Of a DNA stretch of 64,000 bases, positions 1 to 10,000 are shown piece by piece. Both the position numbers and the translations under genes were made by a program. This stretch comes from Ciona savignyi (taxonomy: Eukaryota; Chordata; Ascidiacea; Phlebobranchia; Cionidae). The notes beneath the pieces are model-generated. The model made no database searches and had not been told where the DNA came from. It saw nothing but the letters and a program-made list of their open reading frames with translations. The stretch spans positions 770,162 to 834,161 of the forward strand of contig CH003267.1 in NCBI GenBank assembly GCA_000149265.1. The letters are read 5' to 3'. Each line of letters opens with the position of its first letter. Position 1 is the first letter of the stretch.

Positions 1-454
1 AACAACACATCTCCTTAAAATTAAACGCCCTCCAATAAACCCTACTTTAAATGTTTTTTTAACTAAACCCTTCTGAAACTTTTGTAGCTTGAACTGTTTT
101 ACAACTAAATAACTTTACAAATAAACGTCTTGCAACGAAACACCATTACAACTAACCTCTGACAAATGGACAGCGTTTAGGCTTGATGCCTTTCAACTCA
201 ACCTCATTTTAACTTTTTTAGATTTTGAACAAATATTATTTATTCAATTAAATTATACTCTCGGGAACATGTCAAATTATTCGAAAAAATGACGACCAAT
301 CTTAAGGCTTTTGTCAGGCTAAATTTTGTGCTACTATACATGATTACAATTTTTTAAACAAGCTTTTAAAAAAATAATAAAAAAATATTGCTAAATTTTA
401 TTTTAATATATTAATTTTTCATAAAATCATTTTAACGTAAATCTGTATACACAG
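1..454. other. AT-rich intron sequence upstream of the first visible SLC6 exon
   Basis: The stretch ends in a splice acceptor (AG at 453-454) directly before SLC6 coding sequence, so at least its 3' part is intron of the transporter gene whose 5' exons lie outside the window. I see no coding segment or recognisable repeat in it. Confidence 0.6.
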
Positions 455-686
455 GTATAGGTTTTGCTCAGTTTGTTACCAGTGCGTATGTTAGTTCAAC
501 CTACATGACTCTTTTGGTTTGGATTATAAAATACATGGTATCAAGCTGCTCTCTGAACCTGCCTTGGTCAACTTGTGGGAATCATTGGAATACTGAGAAC
601 TGCGTTCAATTCAGCAGTTCTGTCAATATCACACATAATATAACATCTTCGGCTCACCGTGTCTCGGCGGCAGAGGAGTTCTGGTT
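455..686 (+). CDS. SLC6 exon v1: TM3 and extracellular loop 2
   Basis: Starts two bases into a codon after AG at 453-454 and ends at donor GTAAGT (687). It encodes TM3 ([12 protein letters not shown]...), then the [15 protein letters not shown] loop with two cysteines and N-glycosylation sequons. Confidence 0.88.
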
Positions 687-1492
687 GTAAGTAATGCGAA
701 ATATGTTGTGAATATAGAGTTTAAATTAATTGTACTTCCCAGGTTCGGTGTTCTTGGAATATCTTCCGGTATACAAAATCTTGGGAGTCTAAGATCAGAT
801 CTGGTGCTTTATATGGCTCTGCTTTGGGTTGCCGTTTACTTGGTAACTTTCAAAGGGATTAAATGGTCTAGTAAGGTAATTCTGGCAAAGTGGAAACGTG
901 GCAGAAGACTAAACTACAGCGTTTTTTAGGTAATTTACGTCACCGCAACGCTTCCAGTAATTCTTATAGTTGTTGTGCTGGTCCGAGGTTGTACGCTAGA
1001 TGGCGCCAGGGATGGATTGTGGTTTTATCTTTACCCAGACTTAACAAAACTTGCGAATATTCAGGTAGATTCGATTATCAAGTAAACAATTATTTACTTT
1101 AAAAAAAAGGTCGGAAACATTGCTATTATTAATAGTCTGTCGTAATAATATGCGGTATCTCTCGGAAAGATCTTCAAGGATGCTCCAGGAATTAAATTAA
1201 ATAAAAAATATTAAATAATTTAAACAAAGCTGTGATAAAACGGTTGCCACGATGTACATGTGCTATTGCCACACTCATATATCAGGGTATACAGGCCCGG
1301 TGCTAGGAACCGCGGGGCCCAATTAGAAATGTGATGGCGGGGCCCCTACTTCATAGCAAAATTTATGGGTGTTTATATATCATAAAATACATACTAGTAT
1401 ATACAAACTACAAAAATAGACATTTAATACTTGCTATAAAACAAATTAAAGGTAATGTGGATGCTTATTTACGATATATTGTTTTACTTCCA

Positions 1493-1543
<51 letters not shown>

Positions 1544-4500
1544 TAGCAACCATATTCATTATGACGTAACAGGCAGACACAGAAATATAAATTTGACTTA
1601 GTTACGATGCATAACAAATTGATATTATGAGACAGAATATTATTTCACTTTTTATTTTACGTTTCAGTAGTATTTTAAACCTCGTAATACAGAAAAACCC
1701 CCGCTAGCGCGGGGCCCCTTCAAGGTGCGGGGCCCAATTTGATCTAATCGGTCAAATCGGCCTAAAACCGGCCCTGGGTATAAACATAATCATCATACCA
1801 AATGTGTACAGATTCAAAAGGGAAACATTACTAAATATGTTATCTAGGTATGGATGACTGCTGCAACACAGGTCGGGTATTCCACCGGGATAGGAGTCGG
1901 ATATATGATCTTTCTTGGAAGTTTTAACAACTTTAACCAAAATTTTCACCGGTAGGAATATTATTATTGAGATTTACGTTCGCACCGTAAATTGAAATTT
2001 TCAACAGGGATGTCTTAGTTATTGGCATAACGAATGCGATGACGAGTTTTCTAAGTGGATTTGCGGTCTTCTCATCACTTGGATTCATGGCTAAAAAACT
2101 GGTAATCATCCAAAACTTGGTGTTGTGACTTAACTGTTTTAATTCGGTCCAACTGATTAGTCTGGCGGTTAAGTGCGTCGCCTTTTGATCGAAAGGTAGT
2201 AGGTGCGAAACTGGTAGCTAGGTAGTCGGTTGTATTCTTGGGCAAGGCATTTTACGGACATTGCCTGAACCCAGTGGATTAATGGGTTCTACTTAATTGA
2301 AGGAACGTGTCAATTATACACAGCACATTACAACAGCTCCAGTAGCCCGACGGTGTGCGCGAGGTGATCTGACGATTACCCGTGTGTTAACCCCTTTGGT
2401 TTTCCATTCACGGGGATAAAAATGAATATCCTATCATATTCTATTAGAACGTCACGATGGAAAACGTTGCATCATCTGGACCTGGACTTGTTTTTATCGC
2501 TTACCCCCAAAGCATATCTCTTCTGCCGATGCCTCAACTGTGGGGGTTTCTTTTCTTTCTCACTCTGCTTATGCTGGGATTTGATTCACAGGTAGCCAGG
2601 TACCCCATATTGGACTTTAGGTTAATTCTTTACGTCGGACACCTTGCTTTAGTAATCAAGGTGTTAGTATATCAAAGTTCTAACCGGTTAGTCTGGTGGT
2701 TTAGTGTAACGGGTTTCAACCGAAAGGTTGCAGGTTCGAAACTGATCGCTAGCTAGTCGGTTGTGTCCTGAGGCAAGGTACTTAACAAACATTGCATGAA
2801 CACAGCGAATTAAACGGTTGGCGCGAGGTGATCTGACAATTACTCGTGTGGTATCCCCTTTGGTTTTATTCTGGTAAAAGCTAGCGAAATCACCTAAATC
2901 TTTTTATAATAAACGGATTATCTTATACTAGAGAGTGTAAACCACGTGTTATTCATCACTATTTAAAAACCCATATTAAATCGACAAGAAAAGAAAATTG
3001 TAACTTTTTTTTGCAATACATTTGTTAACAACCAAATTTAACGTATTTGCCTTCCTATAGTTTCAATATAGTTATCTATCACAAATGATTACATATTCTA
3101 CATTCAATTGTCCACAGGTTGTGCATTTTGAATGTTTCGTAACCTATTTTATTGATGGTTCGAAACGACTTCGGTCTATACGCTGGCATCGGGAAATAAC
3201 TAACGCAGTAATGTGCTTCATGAGCTTTTGCGTTGGTCTTGCAATGGTGTCGGAGGTATAATATATGTGATAAACTGTTTGTGAACGTAAATGATAAAAA
3301 TAAAACACTAGTGTGTTTACGAGGACAATCAAATTATACCACGCCAATTGTCAGATTGCTTGAATTTTTTTTAGTGTATTGTGTGTAATTAGGACTTTTA
3401 TACTGATTAAAAAAAAAAAAATATTTAATGCACCGGGTCCTGAAGACTTCCACTGAAGGCCTTGCTCAAGAAAACAACTACCCATCTGTTGACTCATTCC
3501 GTAACGTTTTGGGCGGTGATCGGCCCTCTAACATACTAAGCAAAGACCAAAGTAAAGTTTCCCGTGACCTTAATATTTTTTATTTTTTTAATTGGGTTTA
3601 GCGGCCACGTCAAATTATACAGAATTTTAATAGTTTATTTCTTTTTTTAGACGTGTTCTAACGACTGTCGTTTTGCCGTTTTTTCCCGTTTTCCAAATTT
3701 TTACCGATAGTCCCGCTTCGTGTTTTCATCGTGGAAACAAAAAATAAACTAAACTAAACTAAACTAAGATTAATCTATGGATTTTTGCACAATTGTAAAA
3801 ACAATTTTGTCTTGTAGGGTGGAATTTACGTCTTCGAAATGTCCATTCAATCCGGTTCGACTGGTTGGGGCCTATTTCTAATATGCATTTGTGAACTAGT
3901 GGCAATCTCTTGGATATATGGACTTGACAATTATTTTAAAGATATAAAAAACATGATTGGTGAATTTAGAGGGCAATTCGTTTTGAAAATATGCTGGAAA
4001 TTTGTTTCCCCTATGATATGCATGGTGAGATGTTGTTAAAAATATTGGGCGGCTACAATTTCATATAAAACGACTGATAATGACTTGATTTTCTCAGGCA
4101 GGTGTCATCTATTTCCTTGCTGGATTTAAACCTTTACAAACAGGAAGCTATATCTACCCGCCATGGGCGCAAGTCGTGGCTCAACTTATAAGTTTCAGCT
4201 CGGTAATATTCATACCAGGATACGCTGTCTATATCAAACTCACATCAGGGAAATCGTTTTCACAGGTAAAGTCGATGTTAGAATTGTAGAGACGATAGCT
4301 CGGGGAGGTCACTAACCAATTAGTATTACAGTAATTATTAAAAACGGCATAAATGATGCCTTACAGTTAACGTTTACTTCTTCTTCTTTCCAGTCTCAAA
4401 TAATTACACTTAAAATTGTGTATCACTTTAAAAAAACGAGTACTCTGATATAGAACACTATAGTTGTCGGTGTATCCCGGTCGCATGAACTGGATTATTA

Positions 4501-5104
4501 TTGTTTTGCATGAACTGTTTTATTTAGTAACAAGCCCATGGGTTCTAAACTGAGTCCAGTAAAAACAATTTGGGGTGGCACTAAAACGTCCCGTTTGTAA
4601 ACACTGCAATAACTAGGTTAACCCGAAGATGAGCAAGGTAATCCGACGATTGACTTCGTGATACAATCCTGCGTTTCCCAGTTCACCGGATAAACTTCAA
4701 TATATTATTTCGTTTATTTAACACTGAACATATGATTGTCATGTAAATAGCTACAAGTTTAAACATTGCAAAGGGACGTAGATTGCATTTACCCTTTGTT
4801 TCGATCCATTAGATTGGTGCGTTATTAGTGCGTCGACTTTCAGGCGAAGGGTTGTAGATTCGAAACTATATATATTTTAACTACTTAATTGCCTTTTGGT
4901 TCCCGAATATTTTCAGTGTGTTTTATATTTTGTAATAAATTGCTATACTTTTTAAACTTTAATATTTGCCGGAAGAAACCATATAATTTTGGTTGTACAA
5001 CAAGTGTTTGTCATTTATTCTCTGTGCAGCTACGACGTAAAATACAAACTACGAAAGTGGAAGACGATGAAGGAGTCCCGCTTGGTGATATTGGTCATTG
5101 TTGA
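455..5104 (+). CDS. SLC6-family Na+/Cl- dependent transporter, 3' part of gene (10 exons)
   Basis: Spliced exons are 455-686, 743-875, 930-1064, 1848-1951, 2008-2101, 2448-2591, 3118-3255, 3818-4024, 4098-4265 and 5030-5104. Every junction is GT-AG and all phases join without a frame break, giving about 475 residues. SLC6 proteins are plasma-membrane LeuT-fold symporters of about 600 residues with 12 TM helices; TM1-2 are missing here because the gene starts left of the window. Family hallmarks are the EL2 motif [15 protein letters not shown] with its disulfide cysteines and following N-glycosylation sites (NIT, NIT), the [12 protein letters not shown] segment, [11 protein letters not shown] before TM8, GFDSQ in TM8 and the YPPW motif near TM12. 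The wording is closest to the GABA/taurine/creatine/betaine branch, but the substrate cannot be fixed without TM1. Chloride-site positions Q (ATQ), S (GYS), N and S (TNAMTS) look retained. TM6 reads GYSTG where relatives have FFSLG, which could alter substrate choice. Confidence 0.9.
743..875 (+). CDS. SLC6 exon v2: TM4
   Basis: After acceptor CCCAG it completes the split Leu codon and encodes [15 protein letters not shown] followed by TM4. The 56-bp intron before it is very short, typical of compact tunicate introns. Donor GTAATT at 876. Confidence 0.88.
930..1064 (+). CDS. SLC6 exon v3: TM5
   Basis: Encodes [20 protein letters not shown], then the [16 protein letters not shown] loop, matching the conserved TM5 and post-TM5 segment of SLC6 proteins. 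45 whole codons. Confidence 0.88.
1292..1775. mobile_element. Non-autonomous DNA transposon, hAT-like, in SLC6 intron
   Basis: Left end CAGGCCCGGTGCTAGG and right end ...CCTAAAACCGGCCCTG are imperfect inverted repeats, each accompanied by a GCGGGGCCC motif. The direct repeat GGGTATA sits at 1285-1291 and again at 1776-1782, as expected for an approximately 8-bp hAT target duplication with one changed base. The interior has no transposase ORF and contains the (TA)n run at 1495-1539. Confidence 0.6.
1495..1539. repeat. (TA)n microsatellite
   Basis: About 22 uninterrupted TA units inside the hAT-like element in the SLC6 intron. Such a run is likely to vary in length between individuals. Confidence 0.95.
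1848..1951 (+). CDS. SLC6 exon v4: TM6 substrate/ion-site helix
   Basis: Reads [19 protein letters not shown]..., then [11 protein letters not shown]. This is the unwound TM6 helix of the LeuT fold. The Gln of ATQ and Ser of GYS fall at known chloride-site positions of GAT1-like carriers. The usual FFSLG is GYSTG here. The exon ends in a split Arg codon completed by exon v5. Confidence 0.87.
2008..2101 (+). CDS. SLC6 exon v5: TM7
   Basis: Completes Arg, then [17 protein letters not shown] and [13 protein letters not shown], the canonical TM7 block. N and S of TNAMTS match sodium/chloride-site positions. Donor GTAATC at 2102. Confidence 0.88.
2151..2447 (+). mobile_element. tRNA-headed SINE (family 1), full-length copy filling SLC6 intron
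   Basis: The head has box A-like TCTGGCGGTTAAGTG and box B-like AGGTGCGAAACTGG. The body has ACGGACATTGCCTGAACCCA, ...GGATTAATGGGTTCTAC and GCGCGAGGTGATCTGACGATT, and the tail is ATGAATATCCTATC.... Eight other copies in the window share this layout. It fills about 85 percent of the 346-bp intron 2102-2447, and its pyrimidine-rich tail ends in the AG that splices to exon v6. Confidence 0.85.
2448..2591 (+). CDS. SLC6 exon v6: EL4 and TM8
   Basis: Encodes [20 protein letters not shown], then [16 protein letters not shown]...GFDSQ. The join [17 protein letters not shown] aligns to relatives without a gap, so the acceptor at 2446-2447, inside the SINE tail, is the right one. The Ser of GFDSQ is a Na2-site position. 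Confidence 0.88.
2682..2870 (+). mobile_element. tRNA-headed SINE (family 1), internally deleted copy
   Basis: Has AACCGGTTAGTCTGGTGGTTTAG and box B GGTTCGAAACTG, followed by the GCTAGCTAGTCGGTTGTGTCC segment. Roughly 75 bases of the body are missing before GGCGCGAGGTGATCTGAC. It lies in the intron between SLC6 exons v6 and v7. Confidence 0.8.
3118..3255 (+). CDS. SLC6 exon v7: intracellular loop and TM9
   Basis: [19 protein letters not shown], then [20 protein letters not shown]. It fits the loop after TM8 and TM9 of SLC6 proteins. 46 whole codons; donor GTATAA at 3256. Confidence 0.85.
3640..3770 (+). mobile_element. Retroelement 3' end with (TAAAC)n tail, copy 1
   Basis: Shares GACGTGTTCTAACGACTG, the TCGTTTTGCCGTTTT block and TCATCGTGGAAACAAAAAATAAAC with copies near 10.0 kb (minus), 53.5 kb and 57.0 kb. 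The tail is a run of TAAAC pentamers (3744-3766). This is the pattern of a non-LTR retroelement 3' end; no protein-coding part is present. Confidence 0.65.
3818..4024 (+). CDS. SLC6 exon v8: TM10 to start of TM11
   Basis: [13 protein letters not shown], then [19 protein letters not shown] and [11 protein letters not shown], matching GGMYVFQLFD..., the SWxYGxDRFYDNIEDMIG segment and TM11 start of the family. 69 whole codons. Confidence 0.88.
4098..4265 (+). CDS. SLC6 exon v9: TM11/TM12
   Basis: [25 protein letters not shown]..., then [16 protein letters not shown]. The YPPW motif between TM11 and TM12 is characteristic of SLC6. 56 whole codons; donor GTAAAG at 4266. Confidence 0.87.
4478..4566 (+). 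mobile_element. Degenerate SINE-like copy (family 2)
   Basis: GGTCGCATGAACTGG, then ACAAGCCCATGGGTTCTAAACTGAGTC resembles the head of the type-II tRNA-like SINE family seen at 13.2, 14.5, 15.5, 24.1 and 46.6 kb, but box B has decayed. It is followed to about 4710 by a decayed family-1 SINE body (AACCCGAAGATGAGC...ATCCGACGATTGAC). Confidence 0.45.
5030..5104 (+). CDS. SLC6 exon v10: cytosolic C-terminal tail and stop
   Basis: Acceptor TCTGTGCAG, then 24 codons ([15 protein letters not shown]...) and TGA at 5102-5104. The tail is short and charged, as expected after TM12. Confidence 0.8.
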   Translation, partial: LRRKIQTTKVEDDEGVPLGDIGHC

Positions 5105-6921
5105 ACTTACGTCACACTCGCCTAAGCTGTTTATATTGGTTGCACATATTAGATATACAAAGGTCCCATATACATATAGGTCGTATATTTAGAATTAGTT
5201 ATATCTTAACGGTACAATAGGAAAATTGTGTCTATACGCTTCCTTTCCGCCGTTTTCCCCATGATCGAGATACTTTTGCCAGGTTCTTTCATGGCCACCA
5301 TCAAGTTACCCGAGGTAACTTTTCCGGTTTTAGTTCAACCCATTAATACTGGGTTTAGGCCAGGTTGGCAAGTAGTAATATCTGTTTTTAAATCTAAATC
5401 AAAAACTAAAATTATCTTATTATAAAGTTTTGGAGCGAAACAGAAAATTGTATGGCTGCCGAGTTAAGAATACCCAAGGCATTGCGTGACATATGAACTT
5501 TTGCTGCCTTACAACAATATAAACCGCATAGCCCTGTGTTTTTCGCTTTCATGTATCGTCGTGTGTTGCTGTTTTTTTCTTATTCAAAATAAAGGGCGAA
5601 AAGAGAAAAAAACATGTTTGGTTTGTTAACTCAGAGAACCACAGTTTTTAGTTGCAAATAACATAACCGTGTGTAAAATATAAAAACACAAGAGTTATAA
5701 CCTATTGATAACCACCACTGTTTTTGTAAACATTTTGATTGTACAATCAATGTTTCTGTTGTTTATATATGCTAATCACACATAATAGTATATTTTATAC
5801 ATGGTACATGTAATTTTTTGGTGGTAATAAACTTATAGGTCCTTGCCCTGTAATTTATGTGCTGTGGACGAAATATATTATAAACACAGCATAACTGCTC
5901 TAAGTACACCCGTAAAAGTTTCAACTCGATTAACTTTATTATTCAATCTCACATAAGCAGTAAAGATACCAATTACTTTATGTAGGTTCTTCTTAGAATA
6001 GAAAGAGAACACATTTTGGTTTTACTTCCCAAATTTGCAAAACGACCGCCGTGCTTGTATCGTTGTGTCGGTCAAGAATTTCCTTAGCGATAATTACTGC
6101 GAATTTGCCAGTGCATATCCCAAGCATATTAGATACAATCTAAAAAAATTCAACTCAAAATTTCCTTCATTTTGATATGGAGCGCAAATTCGACTGATCA
6201 CTAATTCACTAGTGCTTAATTTGGTTTGTGTCCAGTTCTTTCATGCACGCAATAATAGTGTATAAATGATTGCTTATGTATGTTCTCTTTTGCGCGATTT
6301 CTGGGTTAAACTGGGTATTTTAATTTTAATTGTGTTGTTTTTTTCTGATTCATTAGAGTAGGCCTAAGTGGCATTGAGTAAGAAAAATAAGACTAAATAT
6401 TCCATTTCTGTCTGTATCAAAAACACAACAAACTGCAAAATCGCCGAAACCTAATGCGAGCAGAAATATATGTCGCACGATTGAATTTGTTTTTTTACAA
6501 ATAGTGGTAATTAACACGTGTTTGACACTTTCCAGTTATTCAAAGGTTCTTTCAGTCATGATCGCCATTTGCTATGGTATTGTATATTCGCCAGAAGGTC
6601 GTTAAATTTTTATCATAGCGTGTAATCTTTTATGTATCTGCAGATCTTCTATGGTATCTGTTTACAAACAAACAGTACCGTTAGTAAAAACGCCATTAAT
6701 CAAATAAATCTAACACTTTGTGACAATAGAAAACAATACAAAAAGAACAACGTGTTAAAAAAAGGCAAAATACGAGAGAAGCAAAGTAAAGCAACACTCT
6801 CGCTTTACTCGTATGAGCAAGTAAAGTGATACGGTTCCCCTTATTAACTAAATGTTTATTTGTAACTAGGTGTGAGTGTTACTGAGTGTAAGGTATTTAA
6901 GTTGTTTAAAGTATCAGCAAG
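5105..6921. other. SLC6 3' UTR and SLC6-MOB3 intergenic region
   Basis: AT-rich, with candidate poly(A) signals at 5588 and 5826. I see no further exon and no recognisable mobile element. The 3' part must contain the MOB3 promoter and 5' UTR, but no core promoter motif is clear enough to call. Confidence 0.6.
5588..5593 (+). terminator. Candidate SLC6 poly(A) signal AATAAA
   Basis: First AATAAA after the SLC6 stop, about 480 bases downstream. A second one lies at 5826-5831 in a GT-rich context and is an equally good candidate. Confidence 0.4.
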
Positions 6922-7054
6922 ATGTCAAAGGGACACCATTTGAACTTAAAATCTGTCTTTAACAAGGAAAAAACTTTTCGTCCAAAAAAGCATTTCGACC
7001 CTGGAACAACCAAATTTGATCTGCACAAGAAAGCTCAAGCCAGCTTGCGTTCAG
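6922..7054 (+). CDS. MOB3: MOB3 exon 1
   Basis: Starts [19 protein letters not shown] and ends in a Gly codon split by the donor at 7055 (GTTCGA, a weak donor). The N-terminal wording is specific for MOB3. Confidence 0.9.
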
Positions 7055-10000
7055 GTTCGATTCTACTGATATAATGCAGTGTATTAGGTTAAAGGTTTCT
7101 CGGCGTCTTAAAGTTTAACCTCAGTACAATTTTTTATTGTTTATTATTTTTCTTCTGTGCGTTTAACAAGTATATATGTTTGATTGATTTAGGCTTTTTG
7201 TCTGTGTACATTATTTGACCCACAATACCGGTATGTGTTACTATATATTTGTAATTGAATAGACCTTTACAATCTCTCTAGTAATCGATTGGATATCTGA
7301 CGGCTGCCCAAGCACATTTTCACATAAACACAGATAAAACATAAATGTGGATATAGGTGACACAATTCTATCAACTTTTAGCCTTGTGGTTTAAAAGGCT
7401 GGTAAGAGAAGGTAGGGCCATTCATTTTCTCACATTCCACATTAATGGTATGAGAAGTATGGCAATGGCACACATGCAAGAACTATCTGGTGGTGGTTAT
7501 ACTTTTTTTAATAAATATAAAAGAAGTATTGGTTTCCTTTTCGTAAAGATGTTAGTTCTTGTCAACCATTATTCTCATACTAGCCACAGTAAAAATCGCT
7601 CTTTATAACTCCTGTAGACATGGTTATTAGTCAGCTAATAGTTCATCTTTATGTGTTAACTCTTCCTCGTTTCTCTATTTACATGAATGCAGCATCAATA
7701 TTCTATATCGTACTAAAAAAAATTCCCTATTTCAAAAAAGTAAATATATCCTATCCTAAAAACATGATTATCCTATCCCTAAAAAACATAAATATCCTAT
7801 TCTTTAAAAAACATAGATATTATATAGGCCTATAGTAGATAAATATTTGTGTTGTGCCCAGGGTTGGATCTGAAAGCGATTGTTCTGCTGCCACCTGGTG
7901 AGGACGAGAATGATTGGATTGCGGTTCACGTTGTCGATTTCTTCAACCGAATCAACTTGATTTATGGAACTGTCTCCGATTTTTGCACCAATGAAGTAAG
8001 GAAAACTCCATTTTTATTAATTAGGCTGGTATTTTTCTAAAGCGCTTTAATATTTTGAACGACATATATTCATTGTTAGATTTTTTTGTATTTTCTTGAC
8101 CCTTTTCTGTTTTAAATTCAGTGTCTTTGTAATTGGTAGACAATTTTTTTACTTTTACTACAAAGTTATATTTATAAAACTCATTGTTTAACTATGAACT
8201 CTTCCTATTGAATTGCTAGAATCAAATAATAATTCCGAATTTTTTTCCAATTAGAATCGATTTTGAATTTTGATTCTGCAATGGATGCCCCTAGATATTG
8301 CATTGTTTTCTTTATGTTCAGTTTCAGGTTTTATTCCTTTCCTTGACTAAAATATGCAAATATAATTTCAATTATTAAGATAAAAGACAACAGTAGCTTT
8401 CAGAGAATCTATTTAATATTTTTAATCTATTAGATGCCTCTTGGCTTGATTAATGTCCATTAAGTGTTTTGCCTATAAAAGCTGTCTGTTTTATACCCTG
8501 CAGGCTACTTACTGTATATGTTGACCAGCAAGCTAACTGTACTGTCATGTTAGATTATTATATTTAACTAGTAGTTTTGCTATTTGAACCGATCATTAGC
8601 TGTCTCATAGGTACCACACATAAGTCATTGGTTACAGATCAGCAATGGAACGTTGCATTCTTAAATAAACAACTAACTGATTCAGAAATGATGACCATAC
8701 CTCTAAGCTTTNNNNNNNNNNNNNNNNNNNNNNNNNNNNNNNNNNNNNNNNNNNNNNNNNNNNNNNNNNNNNNNNNNNNNNNNNNNNNNNNNNNNNNNNN
8801 NNNNNNNNNNNCTGGGGTGGCAACTTGTAATTATAATTTATTTTGTGTATTTCTACATCAATTACTGCCACCTTTTATATGGCAGTGATATGCCCACTCC
8901 ATATTTGACGTCTGAATCTATAAACTAAATTTACAAAAAGCTTACTGGACTACCAGTATATTTTTTTTAAATATGTACCAGAAGTACCTTTTTTTGCCAC
9001 TTTTTAATAAACCTAAATTTTGACTGTTATCAAAGTTATTCTCAGTTTATTCATATTTCGAATAACTTTATTTCCAGTCATGCCCTATAATGTGTGGTGG
9101 TCCAAAATACGAGTACAGATGGCAGGATAACGACAGGTACAAGAAACCCACCAATCTCTCTGCTTCCCTGTATGTTGCTGAGCTTATGCAGTGGATTGAA
9201 CAACTGATCAATGATGAATCAATGTTTCCCACAAAAGTTGGTGAGTTTCTTTGAACGTGGTGCAGGATTTAATACTATGTGTCTTTATGTGTTTAAAAAC
9301 ATGATATATTGTGTGATTGTCTCTGTTTTTATTGAAAACATTTTATACTGTCTGATTCTTCAGTCTAAATTACAACGAAAATAAGACTTTTCTTTTAAAA
9401 TCATTTTTAAAACAGGTACATATATACAATATATTTTAGAAATAACTTTTAGATCCACTTAGCATTTTAAACTTGTATTATTAGTGTACCACACTGGTGA
9501 ACAAATATGCTATGAGTAATATAGATTGATAGTTGGATCGCAGTGATTCTGACCTGCTTGATGCACGCTATATATGGCTGGGAACTAGAAGTTATTGCGG
9601 TCATTAGCAGTTGACACAATTACTATGCGCCAGTTTTACATAGATTTACTGCATTGAAGCATTTAATGTTGATTCTGTAGGTAACTGATTACTATGTACC
9701 TTTACAGGTACCCCGTTTCCAAAATCTTTTAAAGGAACCTGCAAAAAGATACTCACCCGTTTACACAGGGTCTTTGTCCATGTCTACATTCATCATTTTG
9801 ATAGAGTTCATGTAAGTTATTTCATAATTTTTTGTTTGTTTTGTGGCCAAAAGAATAGAATTTCCATGAGAATTCTTTCTCTGCAACCAACCAAATAGGT
9901 TTTATTAAATGTCATTCAAAAACAAGTACTTATTTAATAATTTCTAAAAAATCAATAGTTGAATTGTTGAATATTTTTCTTGAGTTTATCTTTTGTTTCC

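Noticed and set aside
2690-2750. tRNA gene call at SINE heads (also 13153, 59410, 63702)
   Set aside because: Box A and B words are present but no acceptor stem or proper anticodon arm closes; these are SINE heads.
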